Source: Rhodothermia bacterium
Lineage (GTDB): Bacteria > Bacteroidota > Rhodothermia > Balneolales > Balneolaceae
Assembly (NCBI GenBank): GCA_030427885.1
Contig: JAUICM010000011.1
Location: forward strand, 26,482-90,481
Direction of reading: 5' to 3'
Length of the DNA: 64,000 nucleotides
Positions 35,541-44,443 of the stretch are shown piece after piece. Under the pieces are notes generated by a model. That model ran no database searches and was not told where the DNA came from. It was given only the letters and a program-made list of their open reading frames with translations. Position 1 is the first letter of the stretch. Every line of letters starts with the position of its first letter. Both the position numbers and the translations under genes were made by a program.

Positions 35541-37058
35541 CTAAAAAAGAGGCTTTCCTGTCATTTCTTCAGGCTGTTCCACACCCATGAGCTTTAGTAG
35601 AGTAGGAGATACATCTGCCAGTATTCCGGGTTGCAGATCGATCTCATCCGGGTAGTTTACGATGATAGAAGGAACCGGGGCCGTAGTATGTGCTGTATGT
35701 GGACTTCCATCTGGTTTGATCATGCAGTCGGAGTTACCGTGGTCGGCAATGATCAGAGTTCGGTATCCGTGCTCAGTAGCCGTTTCAACTACACGTTTAA
35801 GCTGAACATCCACAGCTTCGACAGCATCGATAGCTGCTTGCATAATTCCGGTATGACCAACCATGTCTGTATTGGCAAAATTCAGGATCACCAGATCGTA
35901 TTGCTCTGACTTTAACTTTTCAACGAGTGCATCTCCAACTTCGGGAGAACTCATTTCTGGTTGAAGATCGTAGGTGGCAACTTTAGGGCTTGGGATAACC
36001 AGGCGGTCTTCCCCTTCATTTGGAACTTCTTCGCCACCATTAAAGAAGTAAGTAACGTGAGGATATTTTTCAGTTTCAGCAATTCGAAATTGTTTCAGTC
36101 CTTGCTTGCTCACCCATTCCCCAATAGTATTTCTGAGAATTTGTGGGGGATAGGCAACTTTCACCCATTCGAAGGTTTCGTCATATTGAGTGAAGCTGAA
36201 ATAATTCAGATTCAGATCGCCTTTGGTTTCAAATTCAGAGAATCCTTCCTGAGAGAGTGAACGGGTAATTTCACGGGCACGATCGCCTCGGATATTATAG
36301 AAAAGAACAGTGTCATCTTTGCCTATCCTTGATTCCGGGGAATCATCCAGAATCACAGGTTTTATAAACTCATCGGTAACATCATTTGCATAGGAGGCAT
36401 CAAAAGCATCATCCGAATGCTCAAATTTTTCACCAATACCATTCACCAAGAGATCATAAGCAAGCTTAACACGTTCCCAGCGGTTATCTCTGTCCATGGC
36501 GTAATAGCGGCCAATTACAGAAGCCAGTTTTCCTGTACCGATCTCGTCTGCTTTTTTATTGAATTCCTGAGCATAGCCTTTGCCCGATTGAGGAGCAGTG
36601 TCTCGACCATCGGTAAAAGCGTGTATGTACACATTTTCAATACCATGATTTTTACAAAGCTTCAGGAGAGCAAAGAGATGATCGTTATGGCTGTGTACTC
36701 CTCCGTCGGAAAATAATCCCATCAAATGGATCTTATTTTTCTCTTTAGCCTTTTCAATAGCTTCCAGAATAACTTCATTCTCAAAGAACCCGCCATCGCG
36801 AATATCTTTATTCACTCTTGAAAGGGCTTGCCATACAATTCGGCCAGCTCCAATATTCATATGGCCAACTTCGGAATTACCGAATTGACCATCAGGCAAC
36901 CCTACGCTTTCGCCACTCGCAATTAAATGGCTATGCGGACAGGTTGCAATGAGATGATCGTAAAAGGGTTTGTGCGCTTTATCAATAGCGCTAACAGAAG
37001 GGTCAACAGCGATTCCGAACCCATCTAAAATTACAAGTAGTGCTTTAGATTGTCCCAT
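35541..37058 (-). CDS. gpmI: 2,3-bisphosphoglycerate-independent phosphoglycerate mutase
   Basis: Glycolytic/gluconeogenic enzyme, 3-phosphoglycerate to 2-phosphoglycerate. 505 residues. Metal ligand Asp12 (LDGFG), catalytic Ser62 in GNSEVGHMNIGAGR, HAFTDGRDTAP and GRYYAMDRDNRWERV. C-terminal metal site: NFANTDMVGHTG, ADHGNSD and HTAHTTAPVP. Alkaline-phosphatase superfamily, Mn-dependent. Located 34 bases after rpsT on the same strand, so perhaps cotranscribed. Very secure. Confidence 0.97.
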   Translation of the reverse strand: MGQSKALLVILDGFGIAVDPSVSAIDKAHKPFYDHLIATCPHSHLIASGESVGLPDGQFGNSEVGHMNIGAGRIVWQALSRVNKDIRDGGFFENEVILEAIEKAKEKNKIHLMGLFSDGGVHSHNDHLFALLKLCKNHGIENVYIHAFTDGRDTAPQSGKGYAQEFNKKADEIGTGKLASVIGRYYAMDRDNRWERVKLAYDLLVNGIGEKFEHSDDAFDASYANDVTDEFIKPVILDDSPESRIGKDDTVLFYNIRGDRAREITRSLSQEGFSEFETKGDLNLNYFSFTQYDETFEWVKVAYPPQILRNTIGEWVSKQGLKQFRIAETEKYPHVTYFFNGGEEVPNEGEDRLVIPSPKVATYDLQPEMSSPEVGDALVEKLKSEQYDLVILNFANTDMVGHTGIMQAAIDAVEAVDVQLKRVVETATEHGYRTLIIADHGNSDCMIKPDGSPHTAHTTAPVPSIIVNYPDEIDLQPGILADVSPTLLKLMGVEQPEEMTGKPLF

Positions 37059-37092
37059 GGGCTTCCTCCGGGAGAGTTCGGATATGATCTGT

Positions 37093-37344
37093 TTATAAGT
37101 TGTTTACTCGTTTGGTCAATTGAGCTTTCTTGCGTGCAGCATTGTTCTTGTGAATAATGCCTTTAGTACTCATTCTGTCTAGGAATGCAGTAGCTTCTTT
37201 AAGAGCCGCTTCAGCAGTTGCTTTATCAGTAGCAGTTTCTACTTTTCTGATGAGAGTTCTCATTCGTGAGCGACGAGTACGGTTTTGCTCGTTTCTTGCC
37301 TTATTCTGACGAGTACGTTTTTCTACAGATTTATTTCTTGGCAT
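37093..37344 (-). CDS. rpsT: 30S ribosomal protein S20
   Basis: 83 residues, highly basic, N-terminus MPRNKSVEKRTRQNKARNEQNRTRRSRMRTL, C-terminus KGIIHKNNAARKKAQLTKRVNNL with the family phrase (K/I)IHKNxAARKKS/AxL. S20 helps organise 16S rRNA helix assembly. Length and basic helices are normal. Divergent from cmk with about 129 bases between. Confidence 0.95.
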   Translation of the reverse strand: MPRNKSVEKRTRQNKARNEQNRTRRSRMRTLIRKVETATDKATAEAALKEATAFLDRMSTKGIIHKNNAARKKAQLTKRVNNL

Positions 37345-37473
37345 GGATTTACAGTCGTTTTATTCTTTTCTAAGTCCAAAAATTGTTCAGAACATAAAAT
37401 TACGGCTTCCTTAAATCTTATACAAGAAAGGATTGAATAATTAATGGAATAAACTTAATTTAGCTGTTCTGTT

Positions 37474-38130
37474 ATGATAGTGGTAATTGATGGCCCCGCA
37501 GGTTCGGGAAAAAGTTCAACCGCTCGCGCTGTAGCTGAGCACCTCGGTATCCAGTATCTGGACTCGGGTGCCTTGTATCGCGTGGCCACCCTGATCTACT
37601 TGAAAGCAGAGAAGAACAAAATAACGTTCTTTGAACTCCTGAAAGAAAATAAGATCTCATTTCACTTCAAAGATAAGAAGTTTCATGCCTTTCTGAATGG
37701 TACCAATGTATCAGAAGAAATAAGGACCATGGAAGTTTCTCAATCGGTAAGTGAAGTTGCTGCGATCCCGGAAGTCCGGTCATTTGTAAATGACTTAATG
37801 CATAAAGCTGTAAAGCAGGATGTATACGTTGCAGATGGCAGAGATTTAGGAACAGCTGTTTTCCCGAATGCAACATTGAAATTTTTTATGGTTGCTGATT
37901 TGAGAAAGCGCGCTGAGCGGCGACTGGCTGAACTCCTTAGGAAAGGAGATGAAGTGACTTTGGAAGAAGTGATGGATAACATCGCCCAAAGAGATGAGAC
38001 CGATTCAAACAGAAGTGCAGATCCGCTTAAGAAAGCGGACGATGCCGTAGAGATTGATACCTCCTCACTTAGTTTTAATGAGCAGGTGTCAATTATTTGT
38101 GATCAGATAGAACCATTGATCACGAAATAA
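37474..38130 (+). CDS. cmk: Cytidylate kinase
   Basis: Phosphorylates CMP/dCMP. 218 residues. P-loop IDGPAGSGKSSTARAVA at the N-terminus, YLDSGALYRVATL, then DGRDLGTAVFPNATLKFFM and the RDETDSNRSADPLKKADDAVEIDTS region that binds CMP. Precedes rpsA by 68 bases, the common cmk-rpsA arrangement, so both may share a promoter. Confidence 0.96.
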   Translation: MIVVIDGPAGSGKSSTARAVAEHLGIQYLDSGALYRVATLIYLKAEKNKITFFELLKENKISFHFKDKKFHAFLNGTNVSEEIRTMEVSQSVSEVAAIPEVRSFVNDLMHKAVKQDVYVADGRDLGTAVFPNATLKFFMVADLRKRAERRLAELLRKGDEVTLEEVMDNIAQRDETDSNRSADPLKKADDAVEIDTSSLSFNEQVSIICDQIEPLITK

Positions 38131-38198
38131 CTAAAACATTAACTCTATCCCATATCCGAAAGCCGGGTGTGAGGTTAAACATTTAACACATATTTATA

Positions 38199-40157
38199 AT
38201 GTCAGAAGACGTAAAAAAAGACCAAACAGAACAGGAAGAAGTACTAACCGAAGAGGTTGTTGAAGAGACAGCGGAAGAAACTGTTGAAGAGCCTGTTGAA
38301 GAAGTTACAGAAGAAACTGTAGCTGAAGTCAAAGAAGAAAAAGAAGAAGCCTTAACCCACGTATTCAGTGGTGATGTAGAAGGTGAAGTGTACACATTCG
38401 ATCAGCTTGCTGGCCCATCTGATGAATATACAGCTGATGAGTACAACGAAATGATGGGGATGTATGAAAACACCCTCAATGAAATTGAAGAAAAAGAAAT
38501 CGTTACCGGACGTATTGTTTCTATTGATGAGAAATACGTTGTGATCGATATCGGATTTAAATCTGAAGGTATCATCGCCGTTAACGAATTCCCATCCAAG
38601 GTTCTTGAAACTATGGCCCCTGGCGATGAAGTGGACGTATTCCTTGATCGTGTAGAGGACAAAGAAGGTCAGTTGATTCTTTCCAGAAGAAAAGCTGATA
38701 TCCTCCAGGCCTGGGAAAAAATTGAAGCATCACACGAAACCGGTGAGATCGTTGAAGGTCTTATCAAGAGAAGAATTAAAGGTGGTATGGTTGTTGACCT
38801 GTTTGGAATCGACGCATTCCTTCCTGGTTCTCAAATTGATGTTCGTCCGGTTCGCGATTTTGATGCATACGTTAACAAGACCATGGAGTTTGCAGTTGTG
38901 AAACTGAACATGGCTGCTGAGAACGTAGTTGTTTCTCACCGTGCTCTTATCGAGTCTGATCTTGAAGAGCAGCGCGAGCAGATCCTTGACACAATTGAAG
39001 CTGGTCAGGTTCTTGAAGGTGCTGTTAAAAATATTACTGACTTCGGTGTATTCATTGATCTTGGTGGTGTTGACGGCCTTCTTCACATCACTGACCTGTC
39101 CTGGGGACGTGTTGATAATCCAAATGAGATCGTTCAGCTTGACCAACGTCTTAACGTTGCCGTTATCGACTTTGATGAGAAGAGCAAGCGTGTGTCTCTT
39201 GGTTTGAAACAACTGCAACCACATCCATGGGAAGAAATTCATGGCAAATATCCTGAAGGAATGAAAGTTCAGGGTCGTGTGGTTTCTATCGCAGATTACG
39301 GTGCATTCATCGAGCTTGAAAAAGGTGTTGAAGGTCTGATCCACATCTCTGAGATGTCATGGACTCAGCACATCAAACACCCATCTCAGCTTGTTGAGAA
39401 AGATGATGTGGTAGAATGTATTGTATTGAACATCAACGAAGACGAGAAGAAGATCTCTCTTGGTGTTAAGCAACTTACCAAAGATCCATGGGCTGATATC
39501 CTTGACAGATTCCCAATCGGTTCCAAGCACAAAGGTATTGTGCGCAACCTCACCAACTTTGGTGTGTTTGTTGAGCTCGAACCAGGTATCGATGGTCTTA
39601 TCCACGTATCTGACCTTAGCTGGGAAGACAAAGTGGAGCATCCAAATGAAGTAGTTACCAAAGATCAGGAGATTGAAGTGGTAATTCTGGGTGTTGACTT
39701 CGACAACCGTCGTATTACTCTTGGGCACAAACAAGTTCTGGAAAATCCTTGGGAGCAATATGCTCGTGAGTACACTCCGGGAACCAATGTTGAAGGTGAA
39801 GTTGTAAAAGTAACTGACAAAGGAGCTTTTGTGAAGCTTCCTCTTGGTGCTGAAGCATTCCTGACCCTTGCTAAATCTGTTGAACCAGAATTCAAAGAAG
39901 GTCAGAAAATAGAGGCGTTCATTCTGAGATTTGACGATGCAGGTAAGTCTATCGACTTGAGCCAGCTTGATTCAGACCAGAAGAAAGCCGCTAAAGCTGC
40001 CAAAGCAGCCAAAGATGCAGACGTTGAAACCGGTGCACCGACACTTGGTGAAATGTCAGGCCTCGGCGCTTTGAAAGAAAAGATGGAAGCTGAAGAAAAA
40101 GAAGCTGCTAAGAAGAAGGCTTCTAAAAAGGAAGAAGCTTCTGACGAAGAAGAGTAA
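38199..40157 (+). CDS. rpsA: 30S ribosomal protein S1
   Basis: 652 residues with six S1/OB-fold repeats. The first two are divergent (EIVTGRIVSIDEKYVVIDIG; TGEIVEGLIKRRIKGGMVVDLFG) and the next four canonical (e.g. GVFIDLGGVDGLLHITDLSW, GAFIELEKGVEGLIHISEMSW). An N-terminal acidic extension of about 60 residues rich in Glu (VVEETAEETVEEPVEE) and a Lys/Glu/Ala-rich C-tail are additions to the core. S1 binds mRNA leaders, which suits the poor SD sequences seen here. Followed by a repeat hairpin and a terminator. Confidence 0.96.
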   Translation: MSEDVKKDQTEQEEVLTEEVVEETAEETVEEPVEEVTEETVAEVKEEKEEALTHVFSGDVEGEVYTFDQLAGPSDEYTADEYNEMMGMYENTLNEIEEKEIVTGRIVSIDEKYVVIDIGFKSEGIIAVNEFPSKVLETMAPGDEVDVFLDRVEDKEGQLILSRRKADILQAWEKIEASHETGEIVEGLIKRRIKGGMVVDLFGIDAFLPGSQIDVRPVRDFDAYVNKTMEFAVVKLNMAAENVVVSHRALIESDLEEQREQILDTIEAGQVLEGAVKNITDFGVFIDLGGVDGLLHITDLSWGRVDNPNEIVQLDQRLNVAVIDFDEKSKRVSLGLKQLQPHPWEEIHGKYPEGMKVQGRVVSIADYGAFIELEKGVEGLIHISEMSWTQHIKHPSQLVEKDDVVECIVLNINEDEKKISLGVKQLTKDPWADILDRFPIGSKHKGIVRNLTNFGVFVELEPGIDGLIHVSDLSWEDKVEHPNEVVTKDQEIEVVILGVDFDNRRITLGHKQVLENPWEQYAREYTPGTNVEGEVVKVTDKGAFVKLPLGAEAFLTLAKSVEPEFKEGQKIEAFILRFDDAGKSIDLSQLDSDQKKAAKAAKAAKDADVETGAPTLGEMSGLGALKEKMEAEEKEAAKKKASKKEEASDEEE

Positions 40158-40163
40158 AAAGTA

Positions 40164-40189
40164 GTCATTCCGGCCTTGAGCCGGAATCT
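40164..40189. repeat. Extragenic palindromic element, copy 2
   Basis: A 26-base element with perfect 8-base arms ATTCCGGC/GCCGGAAT around CTTGA, framed GTCAT...TCT exactly like 12355-12380 (16 of 26 positions identical, the rest arm-compensated). It is 7 bases after the rpsA stop. Next to it at 40203-40222 is another weaker dyad (CGCGGG/CCTGCG). Confidence 0.65.
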
Positions 40190-40238
40190 TCTTATAAGCA
40201 GATCGCGGGTTTAAGCCTGCGAAGACTGTAAAAATTAG

Positions 40239-40277
40239 AAAGCCCTGTGCATTAATTTGTTCGGGGCTTTTTTATTT
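40239..40277 (+). terminator. Rho-independent terminator after rpsA
   Basis: Stem AAAGCCC (40239-40245) with GGGCTTT (40264-40270) followed by a T run (TTTTTTATTT region). It lies about 80 bases after the rpsA stop, on the far side of the repeat hairpin, and ends the cmk-rpsA unit. Confidence 0.75.
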
Positions 40278-40368
40278 CGAAATACTTGAATTCTTTTCAG
40301 TTAAATGAGTATTTATTTAGAACTCTGTTTTTTTGATTTTTACTCAGACTAATGAGTCAGGAATAAGC

Positions 40369-41489
40369 ATGAATAAATATTTTTTAGCCGTACCACTTTT
40401 AATAGCGCTTTTTTTATTGAGCATGAATTGTGATACGGTAAATAGTGATCCAAAAGAAGAGGAAGAAGTTCAAGAGATTTTAGTGGGCTTGATCGGTAAA
40501 GACCCGGCAGGTTTCTGGTTTTTTGATACCGATTCTCTTGCCCTGGTTGATTCTCTGATTCTGGACTACACCCCGTCTGAATTCGAAGTGGATTATACCA
40601 ATAAGGTGATGTACTGGCATCAAAATTCTCCAGCCTCCCAAAAAAGTATCCATAAGTATGATCTTGAAAGTGAATCAGAAATAACTGTTGCTGCAGAAGG
40701 GTTAAAATTAACTTTGAATACACAGGGGACTTACCTGGTGAATTATGGAGCACCAGTAACCAGCATTTATTCTACCGATCAATTAAATCTGGTTTTTGAG
40801 GATTCTATTGGGAATGTTTTTAAAGTGCTCTCTTCTGACGATGAGCATACTTTCTATTCACTAGGATATGACGAACTGGATAGTGGTAGATCCTTACTGT
40901 TTCATAAAATTGATTTAAATGATATTGAAAATATCACCATAAATACCTTTGATTCACTTGATACTTTTGGACTAAACGATGCAGTTTTATCAGGAGATGA
41001 GAAGTTTTTGTATTTGGGTTATAACTGGAACACAGCGGGTTCGACATAGGCATATTTAAAGTTGTTGATCTGGAAAGTGGTCAGGTAGTAGAAGAATATG
41101 AATGTCCGCCTACTCCTGAAATAGCATTATCTCCGGATGGAAAAAATGCGTTTGTAACAGGTATTCCTGGTTTTTTTACAACTCAACCTAAGAATTTGAA
41201 AGTATACCGCTACTCAGTCGACCAACATCTTTTTGAAGTGTTCATTGATCATCCATCTGAGATAGGGTTGTCTGGTGATGAGTTTAAAGATAATGTAATG
41301 ATGGTAAGTAAAGGTAATTCAGCGTTATATCTCACTCCGGGTAGCAAAATGCTGGAAATGGAAAAGCGTGCAAACCTGATAAAACTAGACATTGAATCTA
41401 GGACTGTGTTGGGAGCTTTTGAAATCCCCTTAGATTACAGGGGATATCTCACAACTATATTTAGGGAGCTGGAGATTTATAAATACTGA
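40369..41489 (+). pseudogene. Frameshifted lipoprotein with propeller-like repeats
   Basis: An ATG at 40369 opens a lipoprotein signal (LFLLSMNC, Cys21) followed by acidic EEEEVQ and beta-rich repeats up to FLYLGYNWNTAG, where the frame closes with TAG at 41047. Reading on in the frame one base back gives continuous homologous-looking sequence (GIFKVVDLESGQVVEEYECPPTPEIALSPDGKNAFVTG...) to a TGA at 41487-41489. A one-base loss in the T run at about 41040-41041 would explain it; restoring it yields about 373 residues. Possible explanations: real mutation, programmed shift or sequencing error. The lipid-anchored protein, when intact, would be at the membrane facing the periplasm or surface. Confidence 0.7.
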
Positions 41490-41627
41490 AGTTAATTTTT
41501 CACATTTGAAAATTCGGAAAACTAATGAAAAACATCATGCTGATCTGATGCTGATTACCCCTTGTCGAAAAAAGTTTTTCAGGAAAAAGAAGAATAGGGA
41601 TGAGACACAATGTCACTGCCAGAAACC

Positions 41628-41876
41628 TCACTTCAAATAAAAGAAAACGGTCTTATTCTGAGAATCCTTTCGGCTTTTAATCTTTTTGTTATTCTCTCTG
41701 TTGAAAGCATACACCACATTACGGGCAGAACTTAATTCTTTATCATTGGTGTATTTAACCTGAATGGCATCCCCTCCAGGTTTGAGTTTTGAAAGGGCGT
41801 CGACGAGTGCAGAATATTTAGAACTCTTTTTTCTTGAACTCGAGATCTCGGCCCTTGGGACCATCTTTATTTTCAT
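41628..41876 (-). CDS. Small basic hypothetical protein
   Basis: 82 residues, rich in Lys/Arg/Ser: MKIKMVPRAEISSSRKKSSKYSALVDALSKLKPGGDAIQVKY, then ELSSARNVVYAFNREN. Positive charge and the ALVDAL-x-KLKPGGDAIQVKY pattern suggest a small nucleic-acid-binding or regulatory fold, but no family is recognised. It lies 74 bases after the second MoxR gene on the same strand. A frame-specific ATG and a stop 82 codons later, with no strong SD. Function unknown. Confidence 0.6.
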   Translation of the reverse strand: MKIKMVPRAEISSSRKKSSKYSALVDALSKLKPGGDAIQVKYTNDKELSSARNVVYAFNRENNKKIKSRKDSQNKTVFFYLK

Positions 41877-41950
41877 AACCTCAGAACTATTATTGATATC
41901 CGAAATGATATTATAATAGATTTCTGAGAAAAAAAAGAAAATAAATTAGA

Positions 41951-42952
41951 CTAAGGAACTTGAACGTTACCCATGATTTTTTCCACAATATCTTCCGAAG
42001 AAATATCCTCTGCTTCAGCTTCAAAAGTAGGGATGATCCTATGGCGGAAAACATCGATAGCGATTGTACGAACATCTTCCGGAGTTACGTAGGCTCTGTG
42101 CTCCATAAATGCCTGTGCCCGGGCAGCGAGGTTCAGGTTGATGGTGGCGCGGGGTGAAGCACCAAATCCAATAAGATCAGAAAGTTCATCAAGACCGAAA
42201 TTCTTAGGTTTTCGGGTGGCGAAAACAAGATCAACAATGTATTTCTCCACTTTTTCGTCCATATAAATTTCATTCACAACTTTGCGTGCGTCTAAAATAG
42301 TTTTTGGATCAACAACTTTGTTTAATTCTGTTTTGGGTCCTGTTTTTGCCATTCTTCTCATGATCTCAAGTTCCTCATGCTCGGTAGGATAATCGATCTT
42401 GAGTTTCAACATAAAACGGTCGACCTGAGCTTCAGGAAGCGGGTAAGTTCCTTCCTGTTCAACTGGGTTTTGAGTAGCCAGAACGAGAAATGGTTCTTCT
42501 AATTTAAAAGTAGTTTCACCAATGGTAACCTGCTTTTCCTGCATCGCTTCAAGCAGAGCACTTTGTACTTTAGCCGGTGATCGGTTGATCTCATCAGCTA
42601 AGATAATATTCGCAAATATAGGACCTTTTTTCACGAAGAAGTCCCCTTCTTTCTGATTGTAGATCAGCGTACCGATCAGATCGGCAGGCAACAGGTCGGG
42701 GGTAAACTGAATTCGTTGAAACGCTGTATCGATCACAGTTGCTAACGAAGAGATAGTAAGTGTCTTGGCCAGACCAGGAACTCCTTCAAGTAAAACGTGT
42801 CCGTTTGTTAATAGCCCAACCAATAGACGGTCTATCATGTACCCCTGACCGATGATCACTTTATCAAGCTCTGTTCTGATATCTTCTATAAATGCACTAT
42901 GCTTTTCGATCTTAGCCGTCAGTGCTTCCATGTCAATTGCGTGTTCACTCAT
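41951..42952 (-). CDS. MoxR-family AAA+ ATPase (second copy)
   Basis: 333 residues from the ATG at 42952 (MSEHAIDMEALTAKI); an in-frame TTG at 43030 is unlikely. Walker A GVPGLAKT at 57-64, Walker B ILADEINRSPAKVQSALLEAMQEKQV, LATQNPVEQEGTYPLPEAQVDRFML, and a C-terminal GFGASPRATINLNLAARAQ. It resembles the MoxR at 13745-14773, but no DUF58 or VWA gene lies beside it in this window. Divergent from uppP. Role in envelope protein maturation is inferred. Confidence 0.92.
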   Translation of the reverse strand: MSEHAIDMEALTAKIEKHSAFIEDIRTELDKVIIGQGYMIDRLLVGLLTNGHVLLEGVPGLAKTLTISSLATVIDTAFQRIQFTPDLLPADLIGTLIYNQKEGDFFVKKGPIFANIILADEINRSPAKVQSALLEAMQEKQVTIGETTFKLEEPFLVLATQNPVEQEGTYPLPEAQVDRFMLKLKIDYPTEHEELEIMRRMAKTGPKTELNKVVDPKTILDARKVVNEIYMDEKVEKYIVDLVFATRKPKNFGLDELSDLIGFGASPRATINLNLAARAQAFMEHRAYVTPEDVRTIAIDVFRHRIIPTFEAEAEDISSEDIVEKIMGNVQVP

Positions 42953-43029
42953 TTTAATAAATTCGGTTTTAGTATTTGAAGATGATATGGTTAATTTCTC
43001 GTCTTCCAAAAAACCATCAAATATAAACA

Positions 43030-43836
43030 ATGGATGTTTTACAATCTTTTTTATTAGGCCTTATTCAGGGATTAACTGAATTTTTACCCATCAGTAGCTC
43101 AGGCCATCTCGCGCTCGGGGAATATTTTTTGGGAGCAGGTACAGATGCAGGTATAACTTTTGAGGTGGTGGTACACTTCGGAACCTTATGCAGTATTGTG
43201 ATCTACTACTGGAAAGATCTGATCAAGTTATTTAAGGCTGGAGTAGGTTTTCTTGGTAGTCCCTCGCAAAAGAAAGACGATCCCGATGTACGTATCATTC
43301 TGTTTATTCTGGTGAGTATGATCCCAGCTTTCATCGTTGGTTTTACACTCAAAGATCAGGTAGAGGAGTTTTTTGATGATCCTTTGTTCGTCTCAGGAAT
43401 GCTGATCGTTACAGGATTTATTTTATTTATGACAAAATTCGCTAAAAAGCAGGAGGGAGAGGTTAGCCTTGGGAAAAGTTTCCTGATCGGTATTGCCCAG
43501 GCTTGTGCCATGATTCCAGGTATATCAAGATCGGGATCAACAATTTCTACGGCACTCTATTTAGGTGTTAAAAGGGAGGATGCTGCGAACTTTTCCTTCC
43601 TGATGGTGATACCTGTTATTGCCGGAGCAATGCTGCTTCAGATCAAGGAAATGCTGGAACTGGGGGTAAGTGATGCTCAATTTACCAGCCTGATCATAGG
43701 ATTTTTTACAGCGTTTATTTCAGGATATTATGCTCTGAAATATCTGATCATTATTCTCAAGAAGAAAGGATTTCATTACTTCGCTTACTATTGCTGGCTG
43801 GTTGGAGCGGCAGGGATCGTTTACTTTACCATTTAA
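43030..43836 (+). CDS. uppP: Undecaprenyl-diphosphatase UppP/BacA
   Basis: 268 residues, about eight membrane helices. Recycles undecaprenyl diphosphate for cell-wall and glycan synthesis. Signatures: LTEFLPISSSGHLALGEY (the E-x3-S-S-S-G-H motif, with catalytic His and Glu) and PGISRSGSTISTALYLG near 160-180. Length is normal. Divergent from the MoxR gene; followed after 14 bases by a CpxP-like gene, so the two may be one transcript. Confidence 0.96.
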   Translation: MDVLQSFLLGLIQGLTEFLPISSSGHLALGEYFLGAGTDAGITFEVVVHFGTLCSIVIYYWKDLIKLFKAGVGFLGSPSQKKDDPDVRIILFILVSMIPAFIVGFTLKDQVEEFFDDPLFVSGMLIVTGFILFMTKFAKKQEGEVSLGKSFLIGIAQACAMIPGISRSGSTISTALYLGVKREDAANFSFLMVIPVIAGAMLLQIKEMLELGVSDAQFTSLIIGFFTAFISGYYALKYLIIILKKKGFHYFAYYCWLVGAAGIVYFTI

Positions 43837-43850
43837 CTATTGGAGGCACC

Positions 43851-44441
43851 ATGAGAGTCCTGATTCTTCTGTTTGTAGTATTGTTCATAATGAATGAGAA
43901 TGTGTGTGCTCAGCATGAAGACCACACTTCGGCGTATAAAGGAGAGGAGACCAGAGCCATTAAGAGTTTGTCTGCGGATGATCTGAAAGAACTTGAAGAA
44001 GGAAAGGGCTGGGGATTTGCCAAACCAGCTGAATTGAATGGGTATCCCGGGCCGTCTCATATTTTAGAGATGAAAGAAGAATTAGAACTTACTCCGGATC
44101 AGATCGCCAGAATAGAGACGGTTTTTGAATTTATGAATAAAAAGGCGAGGCAGTTGGGGGTGAAATTCATAGAGGCAGAAAAAGCGTTAGATTCGGCATT
44201 CAAAAGTGGAGAGGTTGATACAGAGATTCTTTATAAACTGGTTTCGGCTTCAGCGAACACGCGAGGGAATTTGAGGTTTGTTCATCTTGATGCACACCTC
44301 TCAATGATGGAAATATTAAGTAAATCTCAGGTGAGCCAATATAATCAGTTAAGAGGTTACGCAAGTGGGGATCCATGTGAAAGTGTACCTGAAGGTCACG
44401 ACCCGCAGATGTGGAAGAAGCATAATAATTGCTCTGAGTAA
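43851..44441 (+). CDS. CpxP/Spy-like periplasmic protein
   Basis: 196 residues from the ATG at 43851, which has GGAG 7 bases upstream; a longer in-frame TTG at 43791 is not supported. Signal peptide (LLFVVLFIMNENVCAQ). The mature part has PGPSHILEMKEELELTPDQIARIETVFEFMNKKARQLGVKFIEAE, the L-T-x-x-Q pattern of Spy/CpxP and heavy-metal sensor proteins, in a helical fold. Such proteins are periplasmic chaperones or sensors of envelope and metal stress. It overlaps no regulator here. Confidence 0.75.
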   Translation: MRVLILLFVVLFIMNENVCAQHEDHTSAYKGEETRAIKSLSADDLKELEEGKGWGFAKPAELNGYPGPSHILEMKEELELTPDQIARIETVFEFMNKKARQLGVKFIEAEKALDSAFKSGEVDTEILYKLVSASANTRGNLRFVHLDAHLSMMEILSKSQVSQYNQLRGYASGDPCESVPEGHDPQMWKKHNNCSE

Positions 44442-44443
44442 GT

